From Pelobates cultripes (lineage: Eukaryota; Chordata; Amphibia; Anura; Pelobatidae), in the NCBI GenBank assembly GCA_933207985.1, contig OW240915.1:269554120-269618119 (forward strand): a stretch of 64,000 bases of DNA. Direction: 5' to 3'. The notes under the pieces were generated by a model. That model was not told the origin of the DNA, ran no database searches, and was given only the letters and a program-made list of their open reading frames with translations. The number at the start of each line of letters is the position of its first letter. The first letter of the stretch is position 1. Positions 23,362 to 35,300 of this stretch are shown piece by piece. Both the position numbers and the translations under genes were made by a program.

Positions 23362-26300
23362 CTGGCTGACACACACACACAAGTAGAAAACGGATCAGCG
23401 CTGTGTGATATGAACAGACAGGAAGCAGCAACCTATAAATATGAGGTTCCCTCTAGAGTCCTCAAGGGAGAAATGGCAAAAACAAGAATAATAGGTTGCG
23501 CTACAAAAAAGCAAATAGACGGAAATGTATATATAAAAACACTTTAACACATAAATAAAGAGAAATATATAAAAAAGAGAAATATATAAAAAATAATAGT
23601 CCAAATAGTAGGTATTGTAAGTTTAAATGGATAAATAGTGGTTGTAGTATTTAGTATATTTCTCTTACAAGTTCCAGTAAGTGTATGGTAGTAGTATGTC
23701 CAATAGGGAACTGGATCTTCTAATCTTTAGAGGAGTCTTGGCTCGATGGTAGACATGAAAAAAAGAAAAACAAAGACGATCCAATAGTGTAGACTGTCTG
23801 TTGATAGGAGAAATAATAAATAGGTAATACACTCACCTATATTAGAGCATAGACTTGCTCTAGTATATTGGGCATTCAGTGGCGTTTGTCCCCCACTGGT
23901 AGGGTATAGGTGAAGATGATCCCTCGGTTTTAAAAAGGAGATAAAAGCAAAATATAGTGCTCACTGGATATGAGTAAATTAAAAGAAAGGAATAAAAATA
24001 CTCACATTTGGATGAGCAGGGTAAACTGCTCAATATAACCGCATAGGTGGTATAATCCCCACCTAGGATTCTTGGTCTTGTGTAGGCTCCAAGATGGTAT
24101 ATGACCAGGTAATGACAAATTTTAAAAGTGAAATAAAAAAAGGGTATATGGCAAAATTATTATAAAAAGCCACTATTCCTTTATTAGTACAATATTAAAT
24201 ATATAAAATAGCCAAATATATAAAATAGCCAATTGGCTATTTTATATATTTGGCTATTTTATATATTTTTTTTGATATTGGTGTCCAATTACATAAAATG
24301 ATTAAAAACTAAATAAAATGTTTTGATTTTTTAGAATTTTAATGCAACGTCTTGATGTGAATGGCTATGAGAACGGCTCAGAGCAAGCATCTTATTATCA
24401 AGTTCGGGAAAGTAAAAATAGGTGAGAATTAATGACTGTAGCCTTGCTAATGTTGTCACCGTGACAACGTACATTAATGCTTTATACAAGTTATTTTAAA
24501 TAATTGAGTAATGTCAAACTGAATCATTAGACAGTCTTTGTTTCTCTTATTAACATATTTAAGTAGTGCATGACCTTTTCAGAAAGCACTATACTATTCT
24601 TAAATTACAAGCACCTTTCTTCCTACTGTGTATAAAATAGTATTCGTTTAGAGTTCTGTTTGTGGCAGTCTCTCATTGCTGGACACTCATGCTTATAATT
24701 TATATAGATTTCCATAGTATACTGTGTTAGTAAGCCGTGAAAACAGAAGGACAGTTTGAAAAGTGTTTTAGTTAAGAAGCAATATTTAAGCATTCATTCA
24801 ATAATTTCTAATTTGTTAATGCACCTAAATAGTTTAAAAGTATGCTATCTGGATGACCCTTATCAGTGCTACGATGTACACTGCTCTGTTCTGTATTGTG
24901 TTTTACTCTCTCTGACTCCTAAACTGGCTATTTGTGAAATGCCATACTCTATGTTAAGATTTTTGGGTGACAAGCCCAATGAGTATTCTTTATCTGTGCA
25001 TTTAGCTACAACATTAAAACCACCTGCCTAATATTGTGTAGGTCCCCCTCATGCTGCCAAAACAACTCTTATGTGGAGTGTGGTAACTGGCACCGAGACA
25101 TTAGCAGCAGATCCTTTAGTTGCCAGGTGGGGCCTCCATGGATTAGATTTGTTACAGAACACCCTGTAGATGCTCAATCAGTTTGAGATCTGGGGAATTT
25201 GGAAGCCATGGTAACTCCTTGAATTTTTTGTCATGTTCCCTAAACCATTTCTGAACAATTTCTGCAGTGTGGCAGGGTGCATTAGTCTGCTCAAAGAGGC
25301 CACTGGCATCAGGGAACACCATTGTCATGAAGGGTTGTACGTGGTCTGCTGCAATCTCTAGGTAGGTGGTATCTCTCAAAGTAACATCCAGATGGTTGTC
25401 AGGACCCAAAGTTTTGCAGTAGAACATTGCCTAGAGCTTAACACTGCTTCCTCTGGTTAGCCTTTTTTCCATGCTGCATCCTTCTGCCATCACTTCCTCA
25501 GGTAAACGACACACACACACGCACCTGGCCATCCACTGAATCTAAAAGCATGATTGATTGATCAGATCAATCATCCTTCTTTCATTCTTTTGCTCTTAAT
25601 ATGTTTAAAGGGTAATCCAGACGTGGACCCCTTGCTCACGGTGCCTAGAGAGAAATCCGCTATGCCTCACTGATGATGCCTAACAAGGCTGAAACGATAG
25701 TCTGGGGTTGCTGTGTCTCTTGTGCAGAGGAAACTTGCTGACATTTCGGATCTGGACTGCCCGTATGGGTGGGACCAGTCTGATATGTTTCAGAGATGTT
25801 CTCTGTGTAATGGCACAAGATGAGCTAAAGCCACATGGTACTGGTGCTCACATCACAATTGAAGGAACTTTCGGCGGTGGGCAGGGGTCATCATGAGCAC
25901 ACTGACAGCAAACTGAGATGCACTGTGTGCTCTGGTAGCTTTACACTATGGTCAGCATTAATTTATAGAGCAATCAGAGCTACCGTAGCTCTTCTGTGTG
26001 ATTAGATCAAATGGGCTAGCCTTGGCTCCCTACATGCATCAATGCTCCTAACACAGGTTCACCGGTTGTCTTTTCTTGCACCACTTTTGGTAGGTATTAA
26101 CCACTGCATACCAGGAACACCCGACAAGACTTGCCATTTTGGAGATGCTCTGACCCAGTTGTCCAGCCATCACTACATGGCCATTGTTAATGTCACTCAG
26201 ATCTTTTCATTTGCCCATTTATCCTGCTTCCAGCACATGATCTGAATGTTCACTTGCTGCATAATATATCCCACTTCTTCTTAGGTGCCATTGTAACATT

Positions 26301-29300
26301 ATTATCAATGTTATTCCCTTTACCTGTCAGTGGTTTTAATGTTATGGCTGATCATTCTATATATACTATACTAGTCTGTAGACCATCTTCTGGGCTTACG
26401 TAAAATCTCAACTATATCTACAAGGCCTATCAAGTGAAGTAGGAGATCTTCACTTGTTTGCTCTCATCTAGTGGATCCTGCAAACAGGATGCTGGAATAC
26501 AGTGTATAGCCACCCATCTCCTCCTTATGCCATGATTAAGTCATTTTGATAGGCATGGTGCACATTGCAAAGGAATTAAACACTTCTAGTACTTTAAATA
26601 ATATTCATGCAATGCCCTGCTGGCCCTACAGAGACAGAAGAGACAGGAGAGACAGAGCACCTCCCACGGACTATGAAGATGATTTCAGGGAACAGGTAAA
26701 GCAACGACCCATCACGTCTCCTGCAAAACCGAGGTAAGACCATTTGTCTTTTCTGGATTATAACTTGGGTAATACTTTATCTTTAATCACCAAAACTACC
26801 CTTGCTAAATATGTCATTTGTCAAAGGTGGAGCTAAAGAGTGTTGGTATGACAAGGATGTATGTGAGTTATAGTTTTGCTTGCTCTCTATGGTAAACTAG
26901 GTAGTTTCGGCACCAAATGAATTATCGTCTGAAAAATCTGAGCAGCCTCCTGAGACGGTGGCCATCTTGGGCTCAGTTTCACCATGTCAATGCCGCCACA
27001 GGTCACAGATTGTTAGCCCCAGACTGTGCTTGTCTGGTCTGGGCTTCTTGGTTTTGCGCCCTATCTTGGTCTGTGTATCAAGGGGAGTCCCCCAAAACAC
27101 TGTGAGTGCGGTGATCTAGGCAGTTTTCCCCGATTTTAGCTGTTATTGTTGGGAGCTCTAGGATCATGCGACCAGTCGCTGCAGCAGCCACGGTCCCCAC
27201 CTTCTTTTATTGTTTTGCACTTTATTCTTCTATTTTTGACTTAGTCCTGTGAATAATGTATAGCTTTTTGCATCATTTGATGTGCTATGTTTTTTTTAAT
27301 TTTTATTTATTTGTGTATTTTATCCCTTTAATGTAAGCCAAGCTCTGGGCTAATGTTGATTATAGCTCAGCTGGAATCTTTCCGTACAAAGCTTCAAGTT
27401 TAACTAGAAATAATGTATGCCCTTGTTGTGCCACCTTAAGATTAAAGATTTTCTGGTTTCAATTATGGTTTAATGAACTGAGCTATTAGATGAAAAAAAA
27501 AAATGCTACAAATTTGGAACAGCAAAAACTAGAAAAGCTACAATTGCTGGGGAAATTGTGTGAAGTGTTCTTGCCTCCACCAGTAGTCTACAATTGGAGT
27601 GGGCGGTGTAACTGGGTGGAGTGGCTTGAGTAACTGTTGTGTAGTCGGAGTGGCTGGAGTAACTGTGGAAAGGCTGGAGTGTGGTTCACTCACTCTACAG
27701 CAAGGGCAGAGAAGAACTTTCAAATCTTTCAAATCCCTCGAACATTCCACCAACTGCCAACAGGAACTAATAGATTTCAAACAGGGCAGAGAGGTGCGGT
27801 TAAAAACAAACTGTTCCAAATTGCTCAATAAGAACAATAATATATAATATGTGAGGTAATAGTAAGTGGTCTTGCCATGTAGGGAAATAAATGTACCAAT
27901 TTATATCAAAACGTTTAGCTATCCTTGCTGCCACGGTGATGTTTTGTACAAATCAGTCAATAATTCCTGTATAACGAAGTACTCACTTTATTAATACATA
28001 TATAACAGCATCTTCATATTGCAGCCTTGTTACACAGGGTTTCAAATCCCTCGAACATTCCACCAACTGCCAACAGGAACTAATAGATTCAAACAGGGCA
28101 GAGAAGAGCGGTTAAAAACAAACGGCTCCAAATTGCTCACTTCACTGGCGGTTGCCATCTTCAAACGGTCGTATTTTATAAATCCTACAGCGAAGAGCTT
28201 CATATTGTGAGAATCACAAGACCCAGACCTACATTTTGATGTAATGTATGTCTCTGAAATATTAAAAATTAAGGCACAGTCGCAGTTAGATATTGCCCTT
28301 AAAATTTGAGGTGGCTAGAGTGGAGTTTCAATGAATGTCAATGGACGGAGTGTGTTGCAAACAAATGGTCATATTGTGAAAACTATCAAGACTACGGCTT
28401 AGCCGTGGACATGTTTAGTGGCAGCAGGGATAGCTGAACGTTTTGATATAAGATTTGTGTAGGTGGGCTTGAAAATGAGGGAGTGGTAGCAGTTTAGAAA
28501 TCATGTCCTGATTTTTCAGCTTTTTCCAGCTCCCACTCTAGTTTTGAACATTTCACTATTCATTCCTATGGGAACAATTTCTCCACAAAAACGACGATAT
28601 TCCGTGAACCATTCGGCAAAACGTTCCACAAAGTAATAGCACACCAATCGGGAAAAATCCGCACCTTTCGGTATATTACTTTCTATGTAGTGTAAAGGGA
28701 GGAGTTAGGGTGGTACATTTGTCTATAATAATAATAATATAACCGTAAGTGGTCTTGCTATGCAAGAACACTTAATTGTTCATTTTGGGGGGGGAAAAAA
28801 ACCAAAAATTCTCCATCTAACATATCAAGCTGTAACCCAGCCTACATATTGCACCTAACAATTATTATTGTTAAATGGTTCTCTTTAAAATAAACTTTAT
28901 AGATCATAATCACCTGGTACAAATGTAAATGTTGTTCCCTATTTACGGTTTCAAACTTTGTCTTTATGTGAATGTTTGTTTTCAATCTACATTGAAGAGA
29001 TCATACTTGAGTTGTAACACTTTTGTTAATAAATAAAATAAGTAAAAAATGGTACCATCATTTTGAATGTTCTCAGCCTACAGCATTGCTGTGAAACCGT
29101 TACTGTGTCCAACCCAAACTCTTATTACCTGTGTAAAAAAACAAACAAACAGTGTTTTATATTTATATATGAAAGTTAGACAGTCCACTAAATTAACTAG
29201 CAGTGGTCCTGGGAAAATAGGCCTATCCTAAACAAATGTAGCTGTTCTTGGACAATCATTCGATCATAGTCCCCTACCTGTCAATGGCCAGCAGCAGGAA

Positions 29301-32300
29301 GTGTATTCTGCGAACAACTGGAAATCCAAGAATATTCATCCCTTTTTAGGGAATGTCAATAGATTAATAGAATCTCACCTAGGAAATGAGTAAATCCTTC
29401 CACTTTGTCCATGAGGAAAGTAATGCAGGCCCTACAGCAACAACAAAGAAATCTTCTACATCATGTAGTTATGGGAACTCCACAGTGTGTTTCCTCTGTA
29501 ATACACAATACATCCTGTGCAAGACAAATGGAAACTGTGATCTTCACATCTTACTTAACCTACTGCTATATGGACCTTATTTATTTTCTATTTTTTCCAG
29601 CCTAGATACATGACTTGCAAACCTGACCTTGCTGTCAGACAAAATAAGAATATAAAAAAATTTAGTATATATATTTGTTTGATCTAAATCTGTCCTTTGC
29701 CATTCTTTATTTCAAGAGTGAATAAGGGCAACCCTTTGCAAATGGCTGAACGCGCAAGGTCTGCACGCCTGAAGGAAGAGCAATTCTCCACGGGTCTTCT
29801 GCTTGGTAAGAGGAAAGACAAATATTTTGTTTATTCTTTTTCAGAAAAATGTTTTCTCATTCCTTAGGGCCAGTTTTCTTGTAGACATTATAGTATATTA
29901 TTTTTGTGGTTTTATTGAACATGTTACTGTGATATAGTGTTTGTTTTCTCTTCAGAACTACTGAAGTATTATTCATAAATATTCTATTTCGTATCATGTG
30001 AACACTTATCTCCGAATTTTCGTCTCTCGTTCTGTTCAAGGTTCTGTTGTCATCTTGTGCACATTTGAAAATGTTGTTGGTTTACACATTAGCTCTATTG
30101 GTCTTTTCCTCTCTTTAAGTGAAGTTAAAAAAAATTGTTCTATTCTCCTAGGTGAATCGGATAGAGATGAAACCCAGCGAAGACGAAAAGAACGTTATAG
30201 ACAAGAATTAATGGAGCAGATGGCAGAGCAGCAGAGAAATAAAAGACGGTAAATTACTATCTTTCTACTGTATCGGTGCAGTACTATACAGATTAATTGT
30301 CTAATTATGAAGGAGTAATAGGCTCTAAAAATGAACACATGTAAAAATAATTGGTGTTATTCTCTCCCAAAATTAAAGCGGTAGCATTCCTTGCACGTAT
30401 GAAGGATTGTTGGTAGTCTGTAGGGAGAGTGTTCCGGTTCCTCTATGGAATAGCATTTTCCTCATTCAACCAACATTTTACAAAACGCATAATATTATAT
30501 TCAACTCCAATAATTTATATCTATTATTCACATTATGAGTTGACCTGAACCAATCATCGCTTATTTTCACCATTCATTTTAATCTAAAAGCATTACCATT
30601 ATTACTTGGGTAATGCTAATTAACCTTGTATATTTAAAACAACACTCCAAACACTTAAGCACCCTAGACGTTTTGCACAGTTAATGGTGCAGGATGGATT
30701 CATGTTATATAGATATAGATGTGTAAGAAATGTATAACTCAAAATATATTGCTACTAAATTTTTTTCATAAATATATTATAGCAATTGTAGCTGCTACCA
30801 CACTGAATGTGCAAATCTCCAAAACCCCACACAAACAAGTACAATATATAATGGAACAGTGGATCGCTTATTTATAATTTTAATACACCACATGCAATAC
30901 CGGTGATAGACTTGAATAAACACTTAACTTTTATATACAGAGATGTGTATTCTGTTGTAGTGGTACCTTTAAGACAAAAATAAAGTGGACATAGTGCAAA
31001 CTATTAAACACGCATGGATGTGATATTTAAACAATAAGGGAACACTCACGGATTTCAGAGTTATGAAAATCTAGCTCTGGTACGAAGCACTTGAGAGTCT
31101 GTTTAGGGCGACCAATCCCCTTTTCCAATGGATAGATATATAGGGTCCCTTGGTATCTTGGGAAAATGGATACACAGAATATAGTGACGTTCCGTTTGGA
31201 TATATAACAAGAAGTAAATAGAGCTGTTATACTCACAAGAGTAGAGCCTGTGACCTGGCTAAGTAAAACGGCTTAGTGAAGGGCTACACTCACTTCTTTG
31301 CACCACAGGAATCCGTTAGAAGTGTGTGTGTGTATGTATGTATGTATGTGTGTATATATATATGGCTATACACAATATAAAAACAATAAATAGAACTACC
31401 AGTCTCTGACTTAAAAGTCCATATGCAGATGAGAAATGCGTTTCACCGTTATCACGGCTTCCTCAGTCTCCTGAAAGTGACTTGTTTGATTCTTGTTTCT
31501 TAAATATTTTCTTTCCGTCCCTCCTCACAGCTGTTGCTGTTCCCTAATCAGTAAGGGGTAGCATTGCGTATCAAATCTTCTTTCGGCCGTACACTATTTC
31601 CTACCCGTGGAGCACATGACCTCACTTCCGGTTCCTCTTTGTCTTACTATGTATGCATCTCACCGTGCGTTCCACGGTGCTTTGGCAGTTTCCCATGTTT
31701 TATTAGTCCATTAGCCTTTTGATTCCCCTCTCAAGGGGAAGGGAACAATATAAAAAAACGGTATAGAAAACAATTCTATATACATATACAGTCTGTAAAA
31801 ATATTTAAAATATATATCATGCATTATAATGTCTACACATATCTTAACTATTCAATATTAAAAAATATAATAGAATTAAAACAATAATAGTAATAATATG
31901 AACCAATTAATTAGTAAGTATAGGTGATAAAATATACTGTAATATAATCTAGTCTCCACAATCTTATATTTGTCTAAGTATTATCAGGTACATAGGAACG
32001 CAGGGTCCTATCCTACACCTGCACAATAGCTTCCTCTGGTTAGCCTTTTTTCCATGCTGCATCCTTCTGCCATCACTTCCTCAGGTAAACGACACACACA
32101 CACACGCACCTGGTCATCCACTGAATCTAAAAGCATGATTGATTGACCTCTAAAATTTGAAGAATAGTTGATACTACAGTGATAAAATAAAATAAAAATT
32201 TACGAATCAGAAATAGTAATCAAAAAGAGATAAACCTAAAAAATATTTAATATATTAGTTAAGGGCAATATTTATTTAAGGAAATGGCAAGTCCATGGGG

Positions 32301-35300
32301 GATCATTGTATTTAAGTTGAAGATCCACTCCATTTCCACTTTACCTATCATGTTATTTCAATTGCCACCTCTCCAGTCTTTTTTTAATTTCTTTATGCCC
32401 ATGAATTTCAGCCCCATTGGGTTCTTTTGGTGGTGGGTTTTAAAATGTGCTGAGACACAATATGGTTTTCAAAACCTTTTGCAATGTTGAGTGAGTGCTC
32501 TTCTATACGTGTTTGTAAATGTCTCGTAGTTCTCCCAACATATCTAAGACCACAGGGACATTCTAACAGACCACATTTTCAGCGTAACACGTTAAAAACT
32601 CTTTAATCTTATATTTCTTCCCATTTGAGTTAAAATCTTTGATTACACGTCTGTGGTTATTGGTTTTTCTACAAGCTGTGCATTGTCCACAGCTGTAAAA
32701 ACCCGTGCTGTTGGTCAATAGGGATGGACCTTTTTCTTCCCTCAGATGGCTTCTTACCTATCTGATTTTAATGTTAACTCCTCGATGTACAATTTTTGGT
32801 CTCTCAGTCAATATATCCTTTAAAGTACCACTATAGTGCCAGGAAAACATACGCTTTTTCCTGGCACTATAATGCCCTGAGGGTGCCATCACCCTCAGGG
32901 ACCCCCTCCCACCGTGCTGGATGGCGAGGAAAGTGGTTAAACTTACCTTTTTTCCAGCGCCGGGCAGGGAGCTCTCTATTCCATCTTTTTTGGGGTGATA
33001 CTCTTTCTTCCCTCTGATTCCTTCCTAATGGTACATCAGTATGTTTGGGTATTACATTAGTATAGGTAGGTTTATCTCGAGTCTCCATTTTTCCTCCCCT
33101 TCTCATTTTTGTGAAATGTTCTCGCCTGATTAAGGATGGCTTCATTTACCTATCTCCTTGCGATTAAGTCTTGTGAATGAATCAAAACTGTGAATGGAGT
33201 TGTCAATAAGATGATGGCATCCTTGGTGCCGTTTACCCGAGTAATGGAGTTGCGGCAACATGCCAAAGAACAGGTCTCATAAATCCTTCAAGGGGAATAT
33301 GCTTATAATGGGAGCATCATGAATAGCCGAGCCACTACTTTGGTGAGGGCTCACTGAAAAAGTGGCAAGCTGGGTATTTGCAGTAAATTTAGGAACTTCA
33401 AAGGTGTACGTTTTAGGTGTTAAGAATACACATTTTTATTCCTAACGCTATAATGTCCCTGTTGTTACTTCGATATAGGTCCTGACATCATGGAAGAGCA
33501 TGGCCTACTCCTTGATGACTCAATCCAATGCTCCTTTATAGTGTGCATGTGCAGAGTGTGCCATACCCATGCATTCAACCTTTCACATAGGAAAGCATTT
33601 AATCAATGCTTTCCGATGGAGATTGACGTTACTGAGTTTTCCCTCGTGCAGCGTAAGCACCTTGAGTACTGGTAGACTAACCATGCAAAGTAAACATTGT
33701 AGTTTGCAAAAAAAAAAAAACTGCAATGTTTTACATTGCAGGGTTAAGAGCACAGGGCAACTGCACCCAGCCCACTTCAGTGAGTTGAAGTTATCTGGGT
33801 AACTCTAGTGTCCCTTTACAAGAAATATTGAAAAGCTAATTGATCAAATGTACACTGCATCTTGTCTACTCTCTCACTTCCCATTGCAGTTATTCCTGAT
33901 TTATATTTATTCCCACCCATATGTATAAACAAAACTCCAGGGGTGATTGGAAGTGTTCTTCCACTAAATGTTTGGTGTGTTCCTGTAATACTCAAAAGTT
34001 TATCATGTAAGGCATTAGTAAAGGCAGCCCAATTCAAACAATTCCAACCTGTGTGTTCCAGTGGCCTGAGATTTGCATATTCTGAAATATTCGGGGAAAA
34101 CCGTTTTTTTCTTTATTTTAGAGAGAAGGAATTGGAACTGAAGGTGGCAGCTTCTGGAGCCATCGACCCAGAGAAACAGGTAAAGAGATTTAACAGATGA
34201 CATTTTGTTTCTCGGTGTTTGTAAGTGTATCAGAGCCTCTCTCCTTTCAGTTTCGTTCAGTGTGGCTCATTGCTTTGGCAGTATTTGTGCAAATTCCTTG
34301 CATCCAGCTGTTTGTATGTAAAACATTGCAGCTCTAAGTCTGCCCTCTGTGGCCTTCTACCAGACAGCCACTGGGGGCGCTTCCAGAATTCAAACGGACT
34401 TTTGGCCTGTTATCTGACGCTGGACGTCCTCATGGGCCTCCAGCGCCAGATTTTCCCCATAGGAAAGCATTGAATAAGGAGGAGCGTGGGTGAGCCTGAC
34501 ACAGCGCAGAGGGACATCGGCGCTGGATTCGGGTAAGTGGCTGAAGGGGTTTTAAGCCCTCCAGCCCTGCAGGAGGGGGGTCGCGAGGGAACAGGGCACT
34601 GTAGAGACCTAAAGTGCCAGGAAAACAGGTTTGTTTTCCTGGCACTGTAGGATCCCTTTAACTACCATTTAGGAATTAGAATTCATAAACCTGCTTTTGG
34701 AAGTATAATACTTCACAGACTATACATACAATCATCTGATTTAAATATAAAAATAATATATTGTTAAAGGCCCAGACATCAAAACTATGTTTTGGTGTCC
34801 TGAGATTTAACTTGTAAAGGTAAATCTTCGTTTTGGAAAGTCTTACTTAAGTTAATAAACACTCCCTTCGCCATAGATACTTACGTTTATTTACCAGGAC
34901 CATCTTACTTTCAGAGATTAAACTGTAATGTTACAGCTCAAATAAGCAGTATATGAAAGCTCAAAGTTGAGGCTCTGGAGCTTGGCTGTCTGTTTCTCAT
35001 TGGCTGTCCCTTGAGAAACAGTATGTACAGTTTTTCTCAGTGGGCACCCATTAACGAGCTGATACTGATAAGCTGGCCCTTTCTAATACTGCAAAGCAAA
35101 GAGCAACAGAAGCCAGAAGGCAGGAGTACCGAAGCTCCAACTTCAGTGTGGAACTGCACCCAAACTAAAATGGGACAAACTAAAACATTTTTTTAATTAT
35201 TTTTTTTAAGTGGTTAAATCCTATGTTTAGTAGACTTGCGTCACACCCTCCTTGCATTCCTTGACCCTTATCGAGCATGATTTGTGTTAATCATGCATAT

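Larger units (their letters stand above)
25007..26352 (-). mobile_element. Tc1/mariner element, degraded and interrupted
   Basis: Terminal sequences are inverted: ACAACATTAAAACCAC at the left (25009) and, reverse strand, ATAACATTAAAACCACTGAC at the right (26322-26352). The interior matches a Tc1-like family common in fish and frogs, read on the minus strand, from the DNA-binding part (about 26300-25865) to the catalytic part (25427-25152). A roughly 290-bp unrelated block at about 25575-25863 interrupts it. Confidence 0.75.
30690..33150 (-). mobile_element. Decayed Penelope-like element (PLE)
   Basis: The minus strand holds a broken GIY-YIG-type C-terminal coding region (about 32790-32280), followed 3' by non-coding LTR-like sequence that includes a CTGAGGA / hairpin / GAAACGCAT motif (31466-31440). 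Upstream coding-like sequence ([17 protein letters not shown] near 33060) is separated by a short GGCACTATAGTGCC-ended repeat at about 32819-32995. A foreign Tc1 piece sits at 32030-32148. No intact ORF or ends found. Confidence 0.55.

Noticed and set aside
22782..23547. Frames of 87-198 codons across the N gap
   Set aside because: CA/CG tandem repeats and N; not coding.
24197..24268. Palindrome considered as a terminator or CRISPR-like repeat
   Set aside because: This is vertebrate intron DNA; no spacer-repeat array exists and the inverted repeat is AT-rich and solitary.
26697..26702. GTAAAG as the donor of exon 9
   Set aside because: It would put exon 10 in a frame with an immediate stop; the donor at 26734 keeps the frame.
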